From positions 1 through 62,457 of the forward strand of contig NZ_CABFMF010000001.1 of the NCBI RefSeq assembly GCF_901875575.1: a stretch of DNA of 62,457 nt, in the 5' to 3' direction. This document shows, piece after piece, positions 16,657-25,350 of the stretch (position 1 is the stretch's first letter; each line of letters begins with the position of its first letter). Below the pieces are notes generated by a model. The model had not been told where the DNA came from. It was given only the letters and a program-made list of their open reading frames with translations, and ran no database searches. The DNA comes from an uncultured Streptococcus sp. GTDB lineage: Bacteria > Bacillota > Bacilli > Lactobacillales > Streptococcaceae. A program made the position numbers and the translations under genes.

Positions 16657-16877
16657 TTATACTAGTCGTAAAACAAAAATTCTCAGTACATCAGATTTTC
16701 TGACAAGCTCACTAGGGCTAAAGTGAGGTCACCAGATTTTCTGACGGAGCGTTTTGGAGCAAATTCTGTTTGGCAGAAAATCGAGCGAGAGTTTTTTGAA
16801 CAAAAGATGAACGATTGTTTTTCTGATGAGCAGTTTCAAAGCTGTACATAATCGCTAAAACCACTGGAGGCGTAGCA
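16657..16877. other. Non-coding stretch after the PARIS-like pair
   Basis: No credible gene. It contains a 13-bp direct repeat, CAGATTTTCTGAC, at 16692-16704 and 16733-16745, and multiple stops in all frames I followed. It may be decayed sequence at the edge of an insertion. TGGAGG at 16865-16870 is the ribosome binding site for the next gene. Confidence 0.4.
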
Positions 16878-17405
16878 TTGATTACATTATTAATAATACC
16901 TTTTTTCCTTGTTCTCTTGGCCGTTTTTGGAATTATATATGACTTAATGACCGATAAAGGTAGAAAAGAGTGTGCTCGCACAGTATCCTTATTTATATTG
17001 AATATCCTCACTATTGGTATCTGGCTATTAGATCTACCAATGGAAAGTAAACCATACTCAGGAATAAGGTTTATCTTATTTTATGCACTTGCGTTCACCC
17101 CTTTGATGATTGTTTTTTCACTATATACTCTCTATCGGATTGGAAAACATTATAGGTATTTTAAGAGTAAGTTTGCTATAACACTCCTATTCAATGCTAT
17201 TTTACTTTTCCTTCTTTCATTAGTAAATACTTTTGTATTATGGAGAAGTTTTCAAATATATCATAGAAACGATATGAATTTGTTTTATTTTATTTTAATC
17301 GTTTTAGGGATTTGCTCAACTATCCAATTCATTGTAGGCGAACTTGAGATGAAAAGAATACGAGGCATCCAAAAACAAGAGGAGCAAGACGGCAATGAAA
17401 AATAA
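16878..17405 (+). CDS. Membrane protein of unknown function
   Basis: I do not recognise this 175-residue protein. It has about five hydrophobic segments (near residues 3-20, 36-54, 63-85, 98-122 and 131-150) and a charged, Gln/Glu-rich cytosolic tail ending IQKQEEQDGNEK. The start is a TTG (16878) with TGGAGG seven nt upstream. Its last codons overlap the start of the nucleotidyltransferase gene by 11 nt, so the two are translated together. It is AT-rich and lies in the variable parE-parC interval. Confidence 0.6.
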   Translation: MITLLIIPFFLVLLAVFGIIYDLMTDKGRKECARTVSLFILNILTIGIWLLDLPMESKPYSGIRFILFYALAFTPLMIVFSLYTLYRIGKHYRYFKSKFAITLLFNAILLFLLSLVNTFVLWRSFQIYHRNDMNLFYFILIVLGICSTIQFIVGELEMKRIRGIQKQEEQDGNEK

Positions 17406-18264
17406 TTCTATAAAAGATATGTGCAGACAACATAGAAGTGAAGCGCAAATGTTTGATCTAATTTTACAAACCGCAAAAAGTCTAAAAGTCGAGGCTGTCG
17501 CTTTATCTGGTTCACGAACGGATACAAAAGCTTCAAAAGATGAGTTTCAGGACTACGATGTGGTCTATGTCGTGGACGATTTAGATAATCTGATGAGGGA
17601 TCTTTCTTGGTTGGACCAGTTTGGCAAACGCATTATTGAGCAAGAGGTTGCTCTTGACCATCGTCGTCTAAATCTTATGCTTTTTGAAGACGGTAACCGT
17701 ATCGATTTGACTCTTTGCCCAAAAGAGCACATCAAAGAGTGGGTGGATAGTGAGGCAGGATTCACTGTTTTAGAAGATCCAGAACATTTATTTGAACCCT
17801 ATTCTCAAAATCTAGAGCGCTACTGGACGAATCCAGCTAGTCAGACAGATTTTAAAAAAGTCTGCAATGAATTTTGGTGGGTATCAGCTTACGTGGTCAA
17901 AGGAATCTGTCGTAAGCAAGTTATTTATGCGACCGATCATCTCTATGGCATTTGTCAACAAGAACTCCTGAAAATTTTAGCTTGGCTGGTTGCAAGTGAT
18001 AGGGGGAAAGTCGATATCGGCAAGAACTATAAGTACCTTTTTAACTATTTGCCTGCTGAGAAAGAGAAAGAATTTACAGCCTTGCTTGACTTTTTTGACC
18101 AGAAAAGCCTCACCAAGTCTCTTTTGGCTACCATGAACTTTTTCCATAAAGAAGCGCAGGTCTTCTCTCTCAAAAACGGCTTCCACTATGACAAAGTAAC
18201 TGCAGAGAAGATGATTGAGTATGCTAAGGAGAGACTCGAAACAAATGAAACATCTACAAAATAA
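17395..18264 (+). CDS. ANT(6)-family aminoglycoside 6-adenylyltransferase-like protein
   Basis: The 289 residues match the ANT(6)/AadK group, which adenylylates streptomycin. The nucleotidyltransferase motif GSRTDTKASKDEFQDYDV carries Gly39-Ser40 and the acidic pair Asp53/Asp55. RIDLTLCPKE and the FWWVSAYVVKG helix region with YATDHLYGI follow, as in AadK. Chromosomal homologues in streptococci do not always confer resistance, so the substrate is uncertain. It overlaps the membrane-protein gene upstream and the CPBP gene downstream (20 nt), forming a tight three-gene unit. Confidence 0.8.
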   Translation: MKNNSIKDMCRQHRSEAQMFDLILQTAKSLKVEAVALSGSRTDTKASKDEFQDYDVVYVVDDLDNLMRDLSWLDQFGKRIIEQEVALDHRRLNLMLFEDGNRIDLTLCPKEHIKEWVDSEAGFTVLEDPEHLFEPYSQNLERYWTNPASQTDFKKVCNEFWWVSAYVVKGICRKQVIYATDHLYGICQQELLKILAWLVASDRGKVDIGKNYKYLFNYLPAEKEKEFTALLDFFDQKSLTKSLLATMNFFHKEAQVFSLKNGFHYDKVTAEKMIEYAKERLETNETSTK

Positions 18265-18979
18265 TAAGATAACAAAATTTTTACTGATTAGTTTTCTCAT
18301 TTCTTGGGGATTTGGTTGGGGATTGCTCGCTTTTCTGACGCAAATGAGCCTCTTAAGTCTAACAAGTCCACTAGGAGTTTTTCTCCATTTACTAGGAGGT
18401 TTCGGTCCAACCATTGCAGCCATTTCTTGTTTGCCTCAAAAATCCATTAAAAGCATAGTCTCTTTTATCTTAGGGGACTCAAAGAAATATATTTTGTTAT
18501 TTCTTTTACTAAGTTTCGTGCAGACAGGTGTCATTGCTTTTTCATCTAATGAGCTTAATCCGGCTTTTCCACTAGGAAATTTGTTAGTTGTTTTTTTGAG
18601 TGCAGTCTGTGTTTATGGTGGCGAAGAAGAATTGGGATGGCGAGGCATCTTGCAACCAACTTTGGAAACTAGATTCTCCTTTTGGATTTCCGGTTTGATA
18701 ACAGGTTGTATTTGGGCAATATGGCATGTACCTTTATGGTTTGTGATTGGAAGTTCCCAAAGTGGGATGCCTTTTATATTATTCAGTCTATTTGCAATTT
18801 ATCTCAGTATTCTTCTAGCAGCTGTTTTCAAAAAGACAAAGTCGGTCCTTTTTTGCGCCATTTTTCACGGTCTAATTAATACCCTACTTAGCTTATTTGT
18901 TATTAAAATTAATCTTTTATTCATTCTAGGATTAGTAGGATTGCTCTTCTTTTCTCACTACCTACAAAGAAACAGTTAA
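18245..18979 (+). CDS. CPBP-family intramembrane metalloprotease (Abi/CAAX-like)
   Basis: A 244-residue multi-spanning protein with the CPBP motifs: GGEEELGWRG (Glu127-Glu129 and Arg), AIWHVPLWF (His161), and FHGLIN near residue 203. In this family these residues form a membrane-embedded glutamic/metalloprotease site. Members act in bacteriocin self-immunity, CAAX processing or regulation. The start at 18245 has AAGGAGAG upstream; a TTG ten codons earlier overlaps more of the previous gene. The neighbouring ANT(6)-like gene does not reveal its substrate. Confidence 0.8.
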   Translation: MKHLQNNKITKFLLISFLISWGFGWGLLAFLTQMSLLSLTSPLGVFLHLLGGFGPTIAAISCLPQKSIKSIVSFILGDSKKYILLFLLLSFVQTGVIAFSSNELNPAFPLGNLLVVFLSAVCVYGGEEELGWRGILQPTLETRFSFWISGLITGCIWAIWHVPLWFVIGSSQSGMPFILFSLFAIYLSILLAAVFKKTKSVLFCAIFHGLINTLLSLFVIKINLLFILGLVGLLFFSHYLQRNS

Positions 18980-19031
18980 ATTTATAAAATATAGATTTAC
19001 TTTACAATAAAACACTAAAAAGAGAATTATT

Positions 19032-21503
19032 ATGTCTAACATTCAAAATATGTCCCTAGAGGACATCATGGGAGAGCGTTTTGGTCGCTACTCCAAATAC
19101 ATTATTCAAGACCGGGCCTTGCCAGATATTCGTGACGGTTTGAAGCCGGTTCAGCGTCGTATTCTTTATTCGATGAATAAGGATGGCAATACCTTCGACA
19201 AGAGCTACCGCAAGTCGGCCAAGTCTGTCGGTAATATCATGGGGAATTTCCACCCACACGGGGACAGTTCTATCTATGATGCCATGGTTCGTATGTCACA
19301 GGACTGGAAAAATCGTGAGATTTTGGTTGAAATGCACGGTAATAACGGTTCTATGGACGGAGATCCGCCTGCGGCTATGCGTTATACCGAGGCGCGTTTG
19401 TCTGAAATTGCTGGCTACCTTCTTCAAGATATCGATAAAAAGACCGTTCCTTTTGCTTGGAACTTTGACGATACCGAGAAAGAGCCAACTGTCTTACCAG
19501 CAGCCTTTCCAAACCTTTTAGTCAATGGTTCGACTGGGATTTCGGCTGGTTATGCCACGGATATTCCACCGCATAATTTGGCTGAGGTCATCGATGCCGC
19601 TGTTTACATGATTGATCACCCAACTGCCAAGGTAGATAAACTAATGGAATTCTTGCCTGGACCAGACTTCCCGACAGGAGGTATTATTCAGGGGCGTGAT
19701 GAAATTAAGAAAGCCTACGAAACTGGGAAAGGGCGCGTGGTTGTTCGTTCCAAGACTGAGATTGAAAAGCTAAAAGGTGGTAAGGAACAAATCGTTATCA
19801 CTGAGATTCCTTATGAAATCAACAAGGCCAATCTAGTCAAGAAAATCGATGATGTTCGTGTCAATAATAAGGTGGCTGGTATTGCTGAGGTTCGCGATGA
19901 GTCTGACCGTGATGGTCTACGTATCGCTATCGAACTGAAGAAAGATGCCAATACGGAGCTTGTTCTCAATTATCTCTTCAAATACACAGACCTTCAAATC
20001 AACTACAACTTTAACATGGTGGCGATTGACAATTTCACGCCTCGTCAGGTTGGGATCGTTCCAATCTTGTCTAGTTACATCGCCCACCGTCGTGAAGTGA
20101 TTTTAGCGCGTTCACGCTATGACAAGGAAAAGGCTGAGAAACGTCTCCATATCGTCGAAGGTTTGATTCGAGTGATTTCGATTTTGGATGAAGTCATTGC
20201 TCTTATCCGTGCTTCTGAGAATAAGGCTGATGCTAAGGAAAATCTTAAGGTCAGCTATGATTTCACAGAGGAGCAAGCAGAGGCTATCGTCACTTTGCAG
20301 CTCTATCGTTTGACCAATACAGACGTGGTTGTTTTGCAGGAAGAAGAAGCAGAACTTCGTGAAAAGATTGCCATGCTTGCTGCTATCATTGGAGATGAAC
20401 GGACCATGTACAATCTCATGAAGAAAGAACTTCGTGAGGTTAAGAAGAAATTTGCGACTCCGCGTTTGAGTAGCTTAGAAGACACTGCGAAAGCAATTGA
20501 GATTGATACAGCTAGTCTGATCGCCGAGGAAGATACCTATGTCAGCGTTACCAAGGCAGGTTATATCAAGCGTACCAGTCCACGTTCTTTTGCAGCTTCA
20601 ACGCTGGAGGAAATTGGCAAACGTGATGATGACCGTTTGATCTTTGTTCAATCTGCCAAGACAACCCAGCATCTTTTGATGTTCACGACTCTTGGAAATG
20701 TCATCTATCGACCAATTCATGAATTAGCAGATATTCGCTGGAAGGATATCGGAGAGCATCTGAGTCAGACCATTACAAACTTCGAAACTAATGAAGAAAT
20801 CCTCTATGTGGAAGTCGTAGATCAGTTTGATGATGCGACAACCTACTTTACTGCAACTCGTCTCGGTCAAATCAAACGCGTAGAACGCAAAGAATTCTCT
20901 CCATGGCGAACCTACAAGTCTAAGTCTGTCAAGTATGCTAAGCTCAAAGACGATACAGACCAGATTGTAGCAGTGGCTCCGATTAAACTAGATGATGTTC
21001 TTTTGATTAGTCAAAATGGTTATGCCCTTCGTTTCAATATCGAAGAGGTTCCTGTTGTCGGTGCCAAGGCTGCAGGTGTCAAAGCTATGAACTTGAAAGC
21101 AGATGATGCGCTTCAGGCAGCCTTTATCTGTAACACCTCATCTTTCTACCTCTTGACTCAACGTGGTAGTTTAAAACGTGTCTCTATTGAGGAAATTCCA
21201 GCAACCAGCCGTGCCAAGCGTGGTCTTCAAGTCCTTAGAGAATTGAAGAACAAACCACATCGTGTCTTCTTAGCAGGAGCAGTTGTAGAACAAGGATTCA
21301 TCGGTGATCTCTTCAGCACAGAAGTGGAAGAGAACGACCAAACTCTGCTTGTTCAATCCAACAAAGGAACAATCTATGAAAGCCGATTGCAAGACTTGAA
21401 TCTGTCAGAAAGAACTAGCAACGGAAGCTTCATTTCTGATACTATTTCAGATGAAGAAGTTTTTGATGCTTATCTAAAAGAAATTTTTAAAGAAGATAAA
21501 TAA
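19032..21503 (+). CDS. parC: DNA topoisomerase IV subunit A
   Basis: Cleavage-rejoining subunit of topoisomerase IV (823 residues). The catalytic Tyr118 lies in AMRYTEARL. The quinolone-resistance region HPHGDSSIYDAM has Ser79 and Asp83, and Lys137 is present, all wild type. The C-terminal beta-pinwheel begins after about residue 490, with repeats such as GYIKRTSPRSF and GQIKRVERKEF. It is separated from parE by the accessory insert, so it needs its own promoter; TTTACTTTACAAT around 18994-19006 is a weak candidate. Confidence 0.97.
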   Translation: MSNIQNMSLEDIMGERFGRYSKYIIQDRALPDIRDGLKPVQRRILYSMNKDGNTFDKSYRKSAKSVGNIMGNFHPHGDSSIYDAMVRMSQDWKNREILVEMHGNNGSMDGDPPAAMRYTEARLSEIAGYLLQDIDKKTVPFAWNFDDTEKEPTVLPAAFPNLLVNGSTGISAGYATDIPPHNLAEVIDAAVYMIDHPTAKVDKLMEFLPGPDFPTGGIIQGRDEIKKAYETGKGRVVVRSKTEIEKLKGGKEQIVITEIPYEINKANLVKKIDDVRVNNKVAGIAEVRDESDRDGLRIAIELKKDANTELVLNYLFKYTDLQINYNFNMVAIDNFTPRQVGIVPILSSYIAHRREVILARSRYDKEKAEKRLHIVEGLIRVISILDEVIALIRASENKADAKENLKVSYDFTEEQAEAIVTLQLYRLTNTDVVVLQEEEAELREKIAMLAAIIGDERTMYNLMKKELREVKKKFATPRLSSLEDTAKAIEIDTASLIAEEDTYVSVTKAGYIKRTSPRSFAASTLEEIGKRDDDRLIFVQSAKTTQHLLMFTTLGNVIYRPIHELADIRWKDIGEHLSQTITNFETNEEILYVEVVDQFDDATTYFTATRLGQIKRVERKEFSPWRTYKSKSVKYAKLKDDTDQIVAVAPIKLDDVLLISQNGYALRFNIEEVPVVGAKAAGVKAMNLKADDALQAAFICNTSSFYLLTQRGSLKRVSIEEIPATSRAKRGLQVLRELKNKPHRVFLAGAVVEQGFIGDLFSTEVEENDQTLLVQSNKGTIYESRLQDLNLSERTSNGSFISDTISDEEVFDAYLKEIFKEDK

Positions 21504-21515
21504 AACGAACAATGA

Positions 21516-21546
21516 GGACCAGTTCAAAGAGCTGGTTCTGTTTTTA
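21516..21546 (+). terminator. Rho-independent terminator after parC
   Basis: GGACCAGTTC and GAGCTGGTTC pair around AAA (about 21516-21538), followed by TGTTTTTA. Confidence 0.8.
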
Positions 21547-21641
21547 TTGAAGAAATTTTCTGAAAATTACAAAATATACTTGCTATTTTAGAAAAAAAGT
21601 GTAGAATAAAAGAAATAACTTTTTAGAATAAGGAGTTGTAT

Positions 21642-22664
21642 ATGACCGTAACAATTGATTGGGAAAACCTTGGTTTTTCCTATATGAAATTACCTTATCG
21701 CTATATTGCTCATTTTAAAAATGGAAAATGGAATAAAGGAGAATTAACAGAGGATTCGACTCTTCATATTTCTGAATCATCTCCAAGTCTTCACTATGGC
21801 CAACAAGCATTTGAAGGTTTGAAAGCCTATCGTACCAAAGATGGCAGTTTGCAACTTTTTCGACCAGATGAAAATGCTAAGCGTTTACAACGGACTTGTG
21901 ACCGCCTCTTGATGCCACAAGTTCCAACAGAAATGTTTGTAGAAGCTTGTAAAGCAGTTGTCCGTGCGAATGAAGAATATGTACCACCCTATGGAACAGG
22001 TGGAACCCTTTATCTTCGTCCTCTCTTGATTGGTGTTGGAGACATTATAGGGGTAAAACCAGCAGAAGAGTATATCTTTACTATCTTTGCCATGCCGGTG
22101 GGTAATTACTTTAAAGGTGGTTTGGTTCCAACAAACTTCTTGATACAAGACGAATATGACCGTGCGGCTCCAAATGGTACAGGTGCAGCTAAGGTTGGTG
22201 GGAACTATGCTGCAAGTCTCTTGCCAGGGAAATTGGCTAAGTCACGTCATTTCTCAGATGTTATCTATCTAGACCCTTCAACTCATACCAAAATTGAAGA
22301 AGTAGGTTCTGCAAACTTCTTTGGGATTACAGCAGACAATGAATTTGTGACACCCTTAAGTCCATCTATCTTGCCATCAATTACCAAGTATTCGTTACTT
22401 TATTTGGCAGAACATCGCTTGGGCTTGACTCCGATTGAAGGAGATGTACCAATTGATAATCTTGATCGTTTTATAGAGGCAGGTGCCTGCGGTACAGCAG
22501 CAGTTATCTCACCTATTGGAGGAATTCAACATGGTGAAGATTTCCATGTCTTTTATAGCGAAACAGAAGTTGGCCCTGTTACCCGTAAATTGTATGACGA
22601 ATTGACAGGTATTCAGTTTGGGGATATTGAGGCCCCAGAAGGTTGGATTGTAAAAGTAGATTAA
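21642..22664 (+). CDS. ilvE: Branched-chain amino acid aminotransferase
   Basis: PLP enzyme interconverting Leu, Ile and Val with their 2-keto acids. The 340 residues belong to the fold-type IV BCAT group. HYGQQAFEGLKAYR and the LRPLL strand lie in the N-terminal half; the PLP lysine is in AAKVGGNYAAS (Lys184 by my count). EEVGSANFFG and CGTAAVISPIGG are the other active-site loops. The ATG at 21642 follows AAGGAG; a TTG two codons earlier is less likely. Transcription probably starts from a promoter before 21600. I see no T-box leader. Confidence 0.94.
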   Translation: MTVTIDWENLGFSYMKLPYRYIAHFKNGKWNKGELTEDSTLHISESSPSLHYGQQAFEGLKAYRTKDGSLQLFRPDENAKRLQRTCDRLLMPQVPTEMFVEACKAVVRANEEYVPPYGTGGTLYLRPLLIGVGDIIGVKPAEEYIFTIFAMPVGNYFKGGLVPTNFLIQDEYDRAAPNGTGAAKVGGNYAASLLPGKLAKSRHFSDVIYLDPSTHTKIEEVGSANFFGITADNEFVTPLSPSILPSITKYSLLYLAEHRLGLTPIEGDVPIDNLDRFIEAGACGTAAVISPIGGIQHGEDFHVFYSETEVGPVTRKLYDELTGIQFGDIEAPEGWIVKVD

Positions 22665-22683
22665 TTTAATAAAGGAGATTTTT

Positions 22684-24651
22684 ATGAAATCTAAAAAATG
22701 GCTCTTAACAGCAGGAGTTTTCCTGAGTACAGCAGTTCTCCTAACAGCTTGTGGGAAAGCTAATAAAGAGGCAGATGCCCCAACAACATTTTCTTATGTC
22801 TATGCAGTGGATCCAGCATCCTTGGACTACAGTATAGCTACCCGCACATCAACTACAGATATTATCGGGAATGTTATTGACGGATTGATGGAAAATGACC
22901 AATACGGAAATGTAGTTCCTTCCTTGGCTGAGGATTGGTCAGTATCAAAAGATGGTTTGACTTATACCTATAAACTACGTAAAGGAGTCAAATGGTATAC
23001 TTCTGAAGGTGAAGAATATGCTGAAGTGACTGCCCATGACTTTGTAACTGGGTTAAAACACGTAGCAGACGGTAAATCAGATGGTGTTTCTCTTATCCAA
23101 AATTCAATTAAGGGATTGGATGCCTACATGACTGGGGAAACAAATGATTTCTCAACAGTTGGTGTTAAAGCCTTGGATGATTACACAGTAGAATATACTC
23201 TAAATAAACCAGAAAGTTTCTGGAATTCAAAAGTGACAACTTCTACCATGTTGCCTGTTAATGAAGAATTTCTAAAGGCATCAGGTAAAGACTATGGGGC
23301 AGTTACCCCTGCTGGTATTCTCTATAATGGACCTTATTTCTTAAAGACTTTGACTTCAAAATCTTTGATTGAATATGAGAAAAATCCAAATTATTGGGAT
23401 AAAGAAAATGTAAAAATTGAGAAAATCAAATTGACCTACTATGATGGATCAGATCAAGAATCTTTGATACGTAGTTTTTCATCAGGTGCTTATACAACTG
23501 CCCGTCTCTTCCCAAGTAGTTCCAATTTTGCCTCTACTCTAGAACAATATGCAGATAAAATAACCTATAGTCCGCAAGATTCAACAAGTTATTACTTCAC
23601 ATTTAATGTAAATCGCCAGTCATATAATAAAACTGCCAAAACAAGTGAAGAACAAAAGTCATCTACTAAAGAGGCTATGCTGAATAAGGACTTCCGTCAA
23701 GCGATTAACTTTGCCTTTAATCGTCATTCATATGCTGCACAGTTAAATGGTGAGGATGGAGCAGATAAGATTATTCGTAACAGTCTTGTTCCAGACAATT
23801 TTGTTCAGTCAGCAGGCAAGAGTTTTGGTCAAATTGCTCAACAAGAATTGGTAAATTATGGAGACCAATGGAAGGAAGTTGAATTAGTTGACGGGAAAAA
23901 TGCTATTTATAATCCTGATAAGGCTAAAGCAGCATTTGCAAAAGCTAAGAAAGATTTAGAATCAAAAGGTGTAACTTTCCCAATTCATTTAGATGTTCCG
24001 GTTGAACAGACAGATACAATTGCAGTTCAACAAAGTAATTCTTTAAAACAATCTATTGAATCTACCCTTGGCGCAGAAAATGTTGTGGTTGACGTTCTTC
24101 AAATGACAGATAATGAGAAGGAAACAATCACTTCTCAAGCACGAGTTCCTGCTCAAAAAGATTATGATTTGAACAGCACAGGATGGTCTCCTAGCTATCA
24201 AGACCCAGCATCTTACTTGAACATCATGGACCCTAAAACAGGATCAGCTATGAAACACCTTGGTATTACTAAAGGAAAAGATCAAGAAGTAGTAGCTAAG
24301 GTTGGTTTGGATCAATATAAGAAATTATTAGACGAAGCTGATTCAGAATCAAGCAGTCTTGAAGAGCGTTATGAAAAATATGCTAAAGCACAGGCTTGGT
24401 TGACTGATAGTTCTCTCTTGATGCCTACAGCATCATCTGGTGGTTCACCAGTCGTAAGTAATGTAGTACCGTTCTCTAAACCTTATTCTCAAGTCGGAAT
24501 TAAAGGAGATCCATATATCTTTAAAGGCATGAGATTGCAAAAAGATATTGTCACTTCAAAAGAATATGAAGAAGCTCTTAAGAAATGGCAAAAAGAAAAA
24601 TTAGAATCAAATGGTAAATACCAAAAAGAACTAGAAAAACATATTAAATAA
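22684..24651 (+). CDS. Oligopeptide-binding lipoprotein (AmiA/AliA/AliB family)
   Basis: Surface solute-binding protein for the Ami oligopeptide importer. The 655 residues begin with a lipoprotein signal, lipobox LTAC with Cys23, then an SBP-bac-5 domain (PASLDYSIATRTS, VPSLAEDWSVSKDGLTYTY, NGPYFLKTL, DFRQAINFAFNR). No permease or ATPase genes flank it, as expected for the stand-alone AliA/AliB-type receptors that share AmiCDEF. These proteins feed peptides for nutrition and influence competence and colonisation. AAAGGAG precedes the start. I cannot separate AliA, AliB and AmiA paralogues from sequence alone. Confidence 0.9.
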   Translation: MKSKKWLLTAGVFLSTAVLLTACGKANKEADAPTTFSYVYAVDPASLDYSIATRTSTTDIIGNVIDGLMENDQYGNVVPSLAEDWSVSKDGLTYTYKLRKGVKWYTSEGEEYAEVTAHDFVTGLKHVADGKSDGVSLIQNSIKGLDAYMTGETNDFSTVGVKALDDYTVEYTLNKPESFWNSKVTTSTMLPVNEEFLKASGKDYGAVTPAGILYNGPYFLKTLTSKSLIEYEKNPNYWDKENVKIEKIKLTYYDGSDQESLIRSFSSGAYTTARLFPSSSNFASTLEQYADKITYSPQDSTSYYFTFNVNRQSYNKTAKTSEEQKSSTKEAMLNKDFRQAINFAFNRHSYAAQLNGEDGADKIIRNSLVPDNFVQSAGKSFGQIAQQELVNYGDQWKEVELVDGKNAIYNPDKAKAAFAKAKKDLESKGVTFPIHLDVPVEQTDTIAVQQSNSLKQSIESTLGAENVVVDVLQMTDNEKETITSQARVPAQKDYDLNSTGWSPSYQDPASYLNIMDPKTGSAMKHLGITKGKDQEVVAKVGLDQYKKLLDEADSESSSLEERYEKYAKAQAWLTDSSLLMPTASSGGSPVVSNVVPFSKPYSQVGIKGDPYIFKGMRLQKDIVTSKEYEEALKKWQKEKLESNGKYQKELEKHIK

Positions 24652-24659
24652 GTCTAAAA

Positions 24660-24697
24660 AACTCTATATCACTATGAGCCGATATAGAGTTTTTTCT
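24660..24697 (+). terminator. Rho-independent terminator after the oligopeptide-binding gene
   Basis: AACTCTATATC (24660-24670) and GATATAGAGTT (24681-24691) form a perfect 11-bp stem followed by T residues. Confidence 0.9.
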
Positions 24698-24749
24698 TGC
24701 TAGTTTTTCTATTTTCTTGTAAAATAGAACAAGTGAAGTGAGGTAGGAA

Positions 24750-24980
24750 ATGAGTAAGAAAGACAAAAAAATTGAAATTCAGTTAGCGGATTCGAAAGTA
24801 ACGGTGGGAAAAGATAGTTATGAAGGCTATATTTTAACCATTGGTAAAAAATCTATTGGAGAAATTGCCGAATTAGATGGTCAATTTGCTATCATAAAGA
24901 ATGGAAATGTCGATAGTTTTTATAAAAAACTTGAAAAAGCTGTGGAAATTTTAATTGAAAATTATAATTTAATAAAATAA
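24750..24980 (+). CDS. Small conserved streptococcal protein (DUF2969-like)
   Basis: A 76-residue, Lys-rich, soluble protein with no signal or membrane segment. From memory it matches the Lactobacillales family annotated DUF2969; function unknown. AGGTAGG precedes the ATG, and TTGTAAAAT at about 24716-24724 is a likely -10 region. It is followed closely by the tRNA promoter. Confidence 0.75.
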   Translation: MSKKDKKIEIQLADSKVTVGKDSYEGYILTIGKKSIGEIAELDGQFAIIKNGNVDSFYKKLEKAVEILIENYNLIK

Positions 24981-24983
24981 GTC

Positions 24984-25012
24984 TTGTTTTTTTGAAATTT
25001 TCATGATATAAT
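24984..25012 (+). promoter_or_regulatory. Promoter of the tRNA-Tyr/tRNA-Gln unit
   Basis: TTGTTT (24984-24989), a 17-nt spacer, then TATAAT (25007-25012) with an extended TGA. The -10 lies 17 nt before the tRNA-Tyr 5' end. Confidence 0.75.
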
Positions 25013-25029
25013 AATCCATGTTGATTCTA

Positions 25030-25110
25030 GGAGAGATAGCGAAGAGGCTAAACGCGGCGGACTGTAAATCCGCTCCTTCGGGTTCGGGGGTTCGAATCCC
25101 TCTCTCTCCA
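25030..25110 (+). tRNA. tRNA-Tyr (GTA anticodon)
   Basis: An 81-nt class II tRNA. GGAGAGA pairs with TCTCTCC in the acceptor stem and A is the discriminator; CCA is not encoded. The anticodon loop ACTGTAAATC carries GTA, a long variable arm CGCTCCTTCGGG follows, and the T-loop is GGTTCGAATCC. Confidence 0.95.
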
Positions 25111-25118
25111 TATCACAT

Positions 25119-25190
25119 TGGGGTATAGCCAAGCGGTAAGGCAAGGGACTTTGACTCCCTCATGCGTTGGTTCGAATCCAGCTACCCCAG
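25119..25190 (+). tRNA. tRNA-Gln (TTG anticodon)
   Basis: A 72-nt tRNA with acceptor stem TGGGGTA/TACCCCA and discriminator G. The anticodon loop CTTTGAC gives TTG, and the T-loop is GGTTCGAATCC. It lies eight nt after tRNA-Tyr and is surely co-transcribed. Confidence 0.95.
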
Positions 25191-25217
25191 TTCTTAGGTA
25201 ATAATCAAAATGAAAAG

Positions 25218-25245
25218 AAAATATCGTAGGGATATTTTATTTTTA
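25218..25245 (+). terminator. Terminator after the tRNA pair
   Basis: AAAATATC (25218-25225) pairs with GATATTTT (25231-25238), and T-rich sequence follows. Confidence 0.75.
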
Positions 25246-25350
25246 TAATTGAAAGACGTGAACGATATAAACATGTCCTTGCGGGTGCTTAGGAAAAAAA
25301 TTATAAGTATGTCAAGCTCAGAATAGCTTGATTGTTGGAGGATTTTTTAG

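Noticed and set aside
16718..17011. 97-residue minus-strand open frame over the start of the membrane protein gene
   Set aside because: It overlaps a better supported plus-strand gene with a proper ribosome binding site and shows no recognisable family.
19183..19521. 112-residue overlapping frame in parC
   Set aside because: It lies in another frame within a highly conserved gene and gives no recognisable protein.
21547..21641. T-box or other amino-acid leader before ilvE
   Set aside because: The gap is under 100 nt after the parC terminator and holds no T-box sequence, specifier stem or antiterminator.
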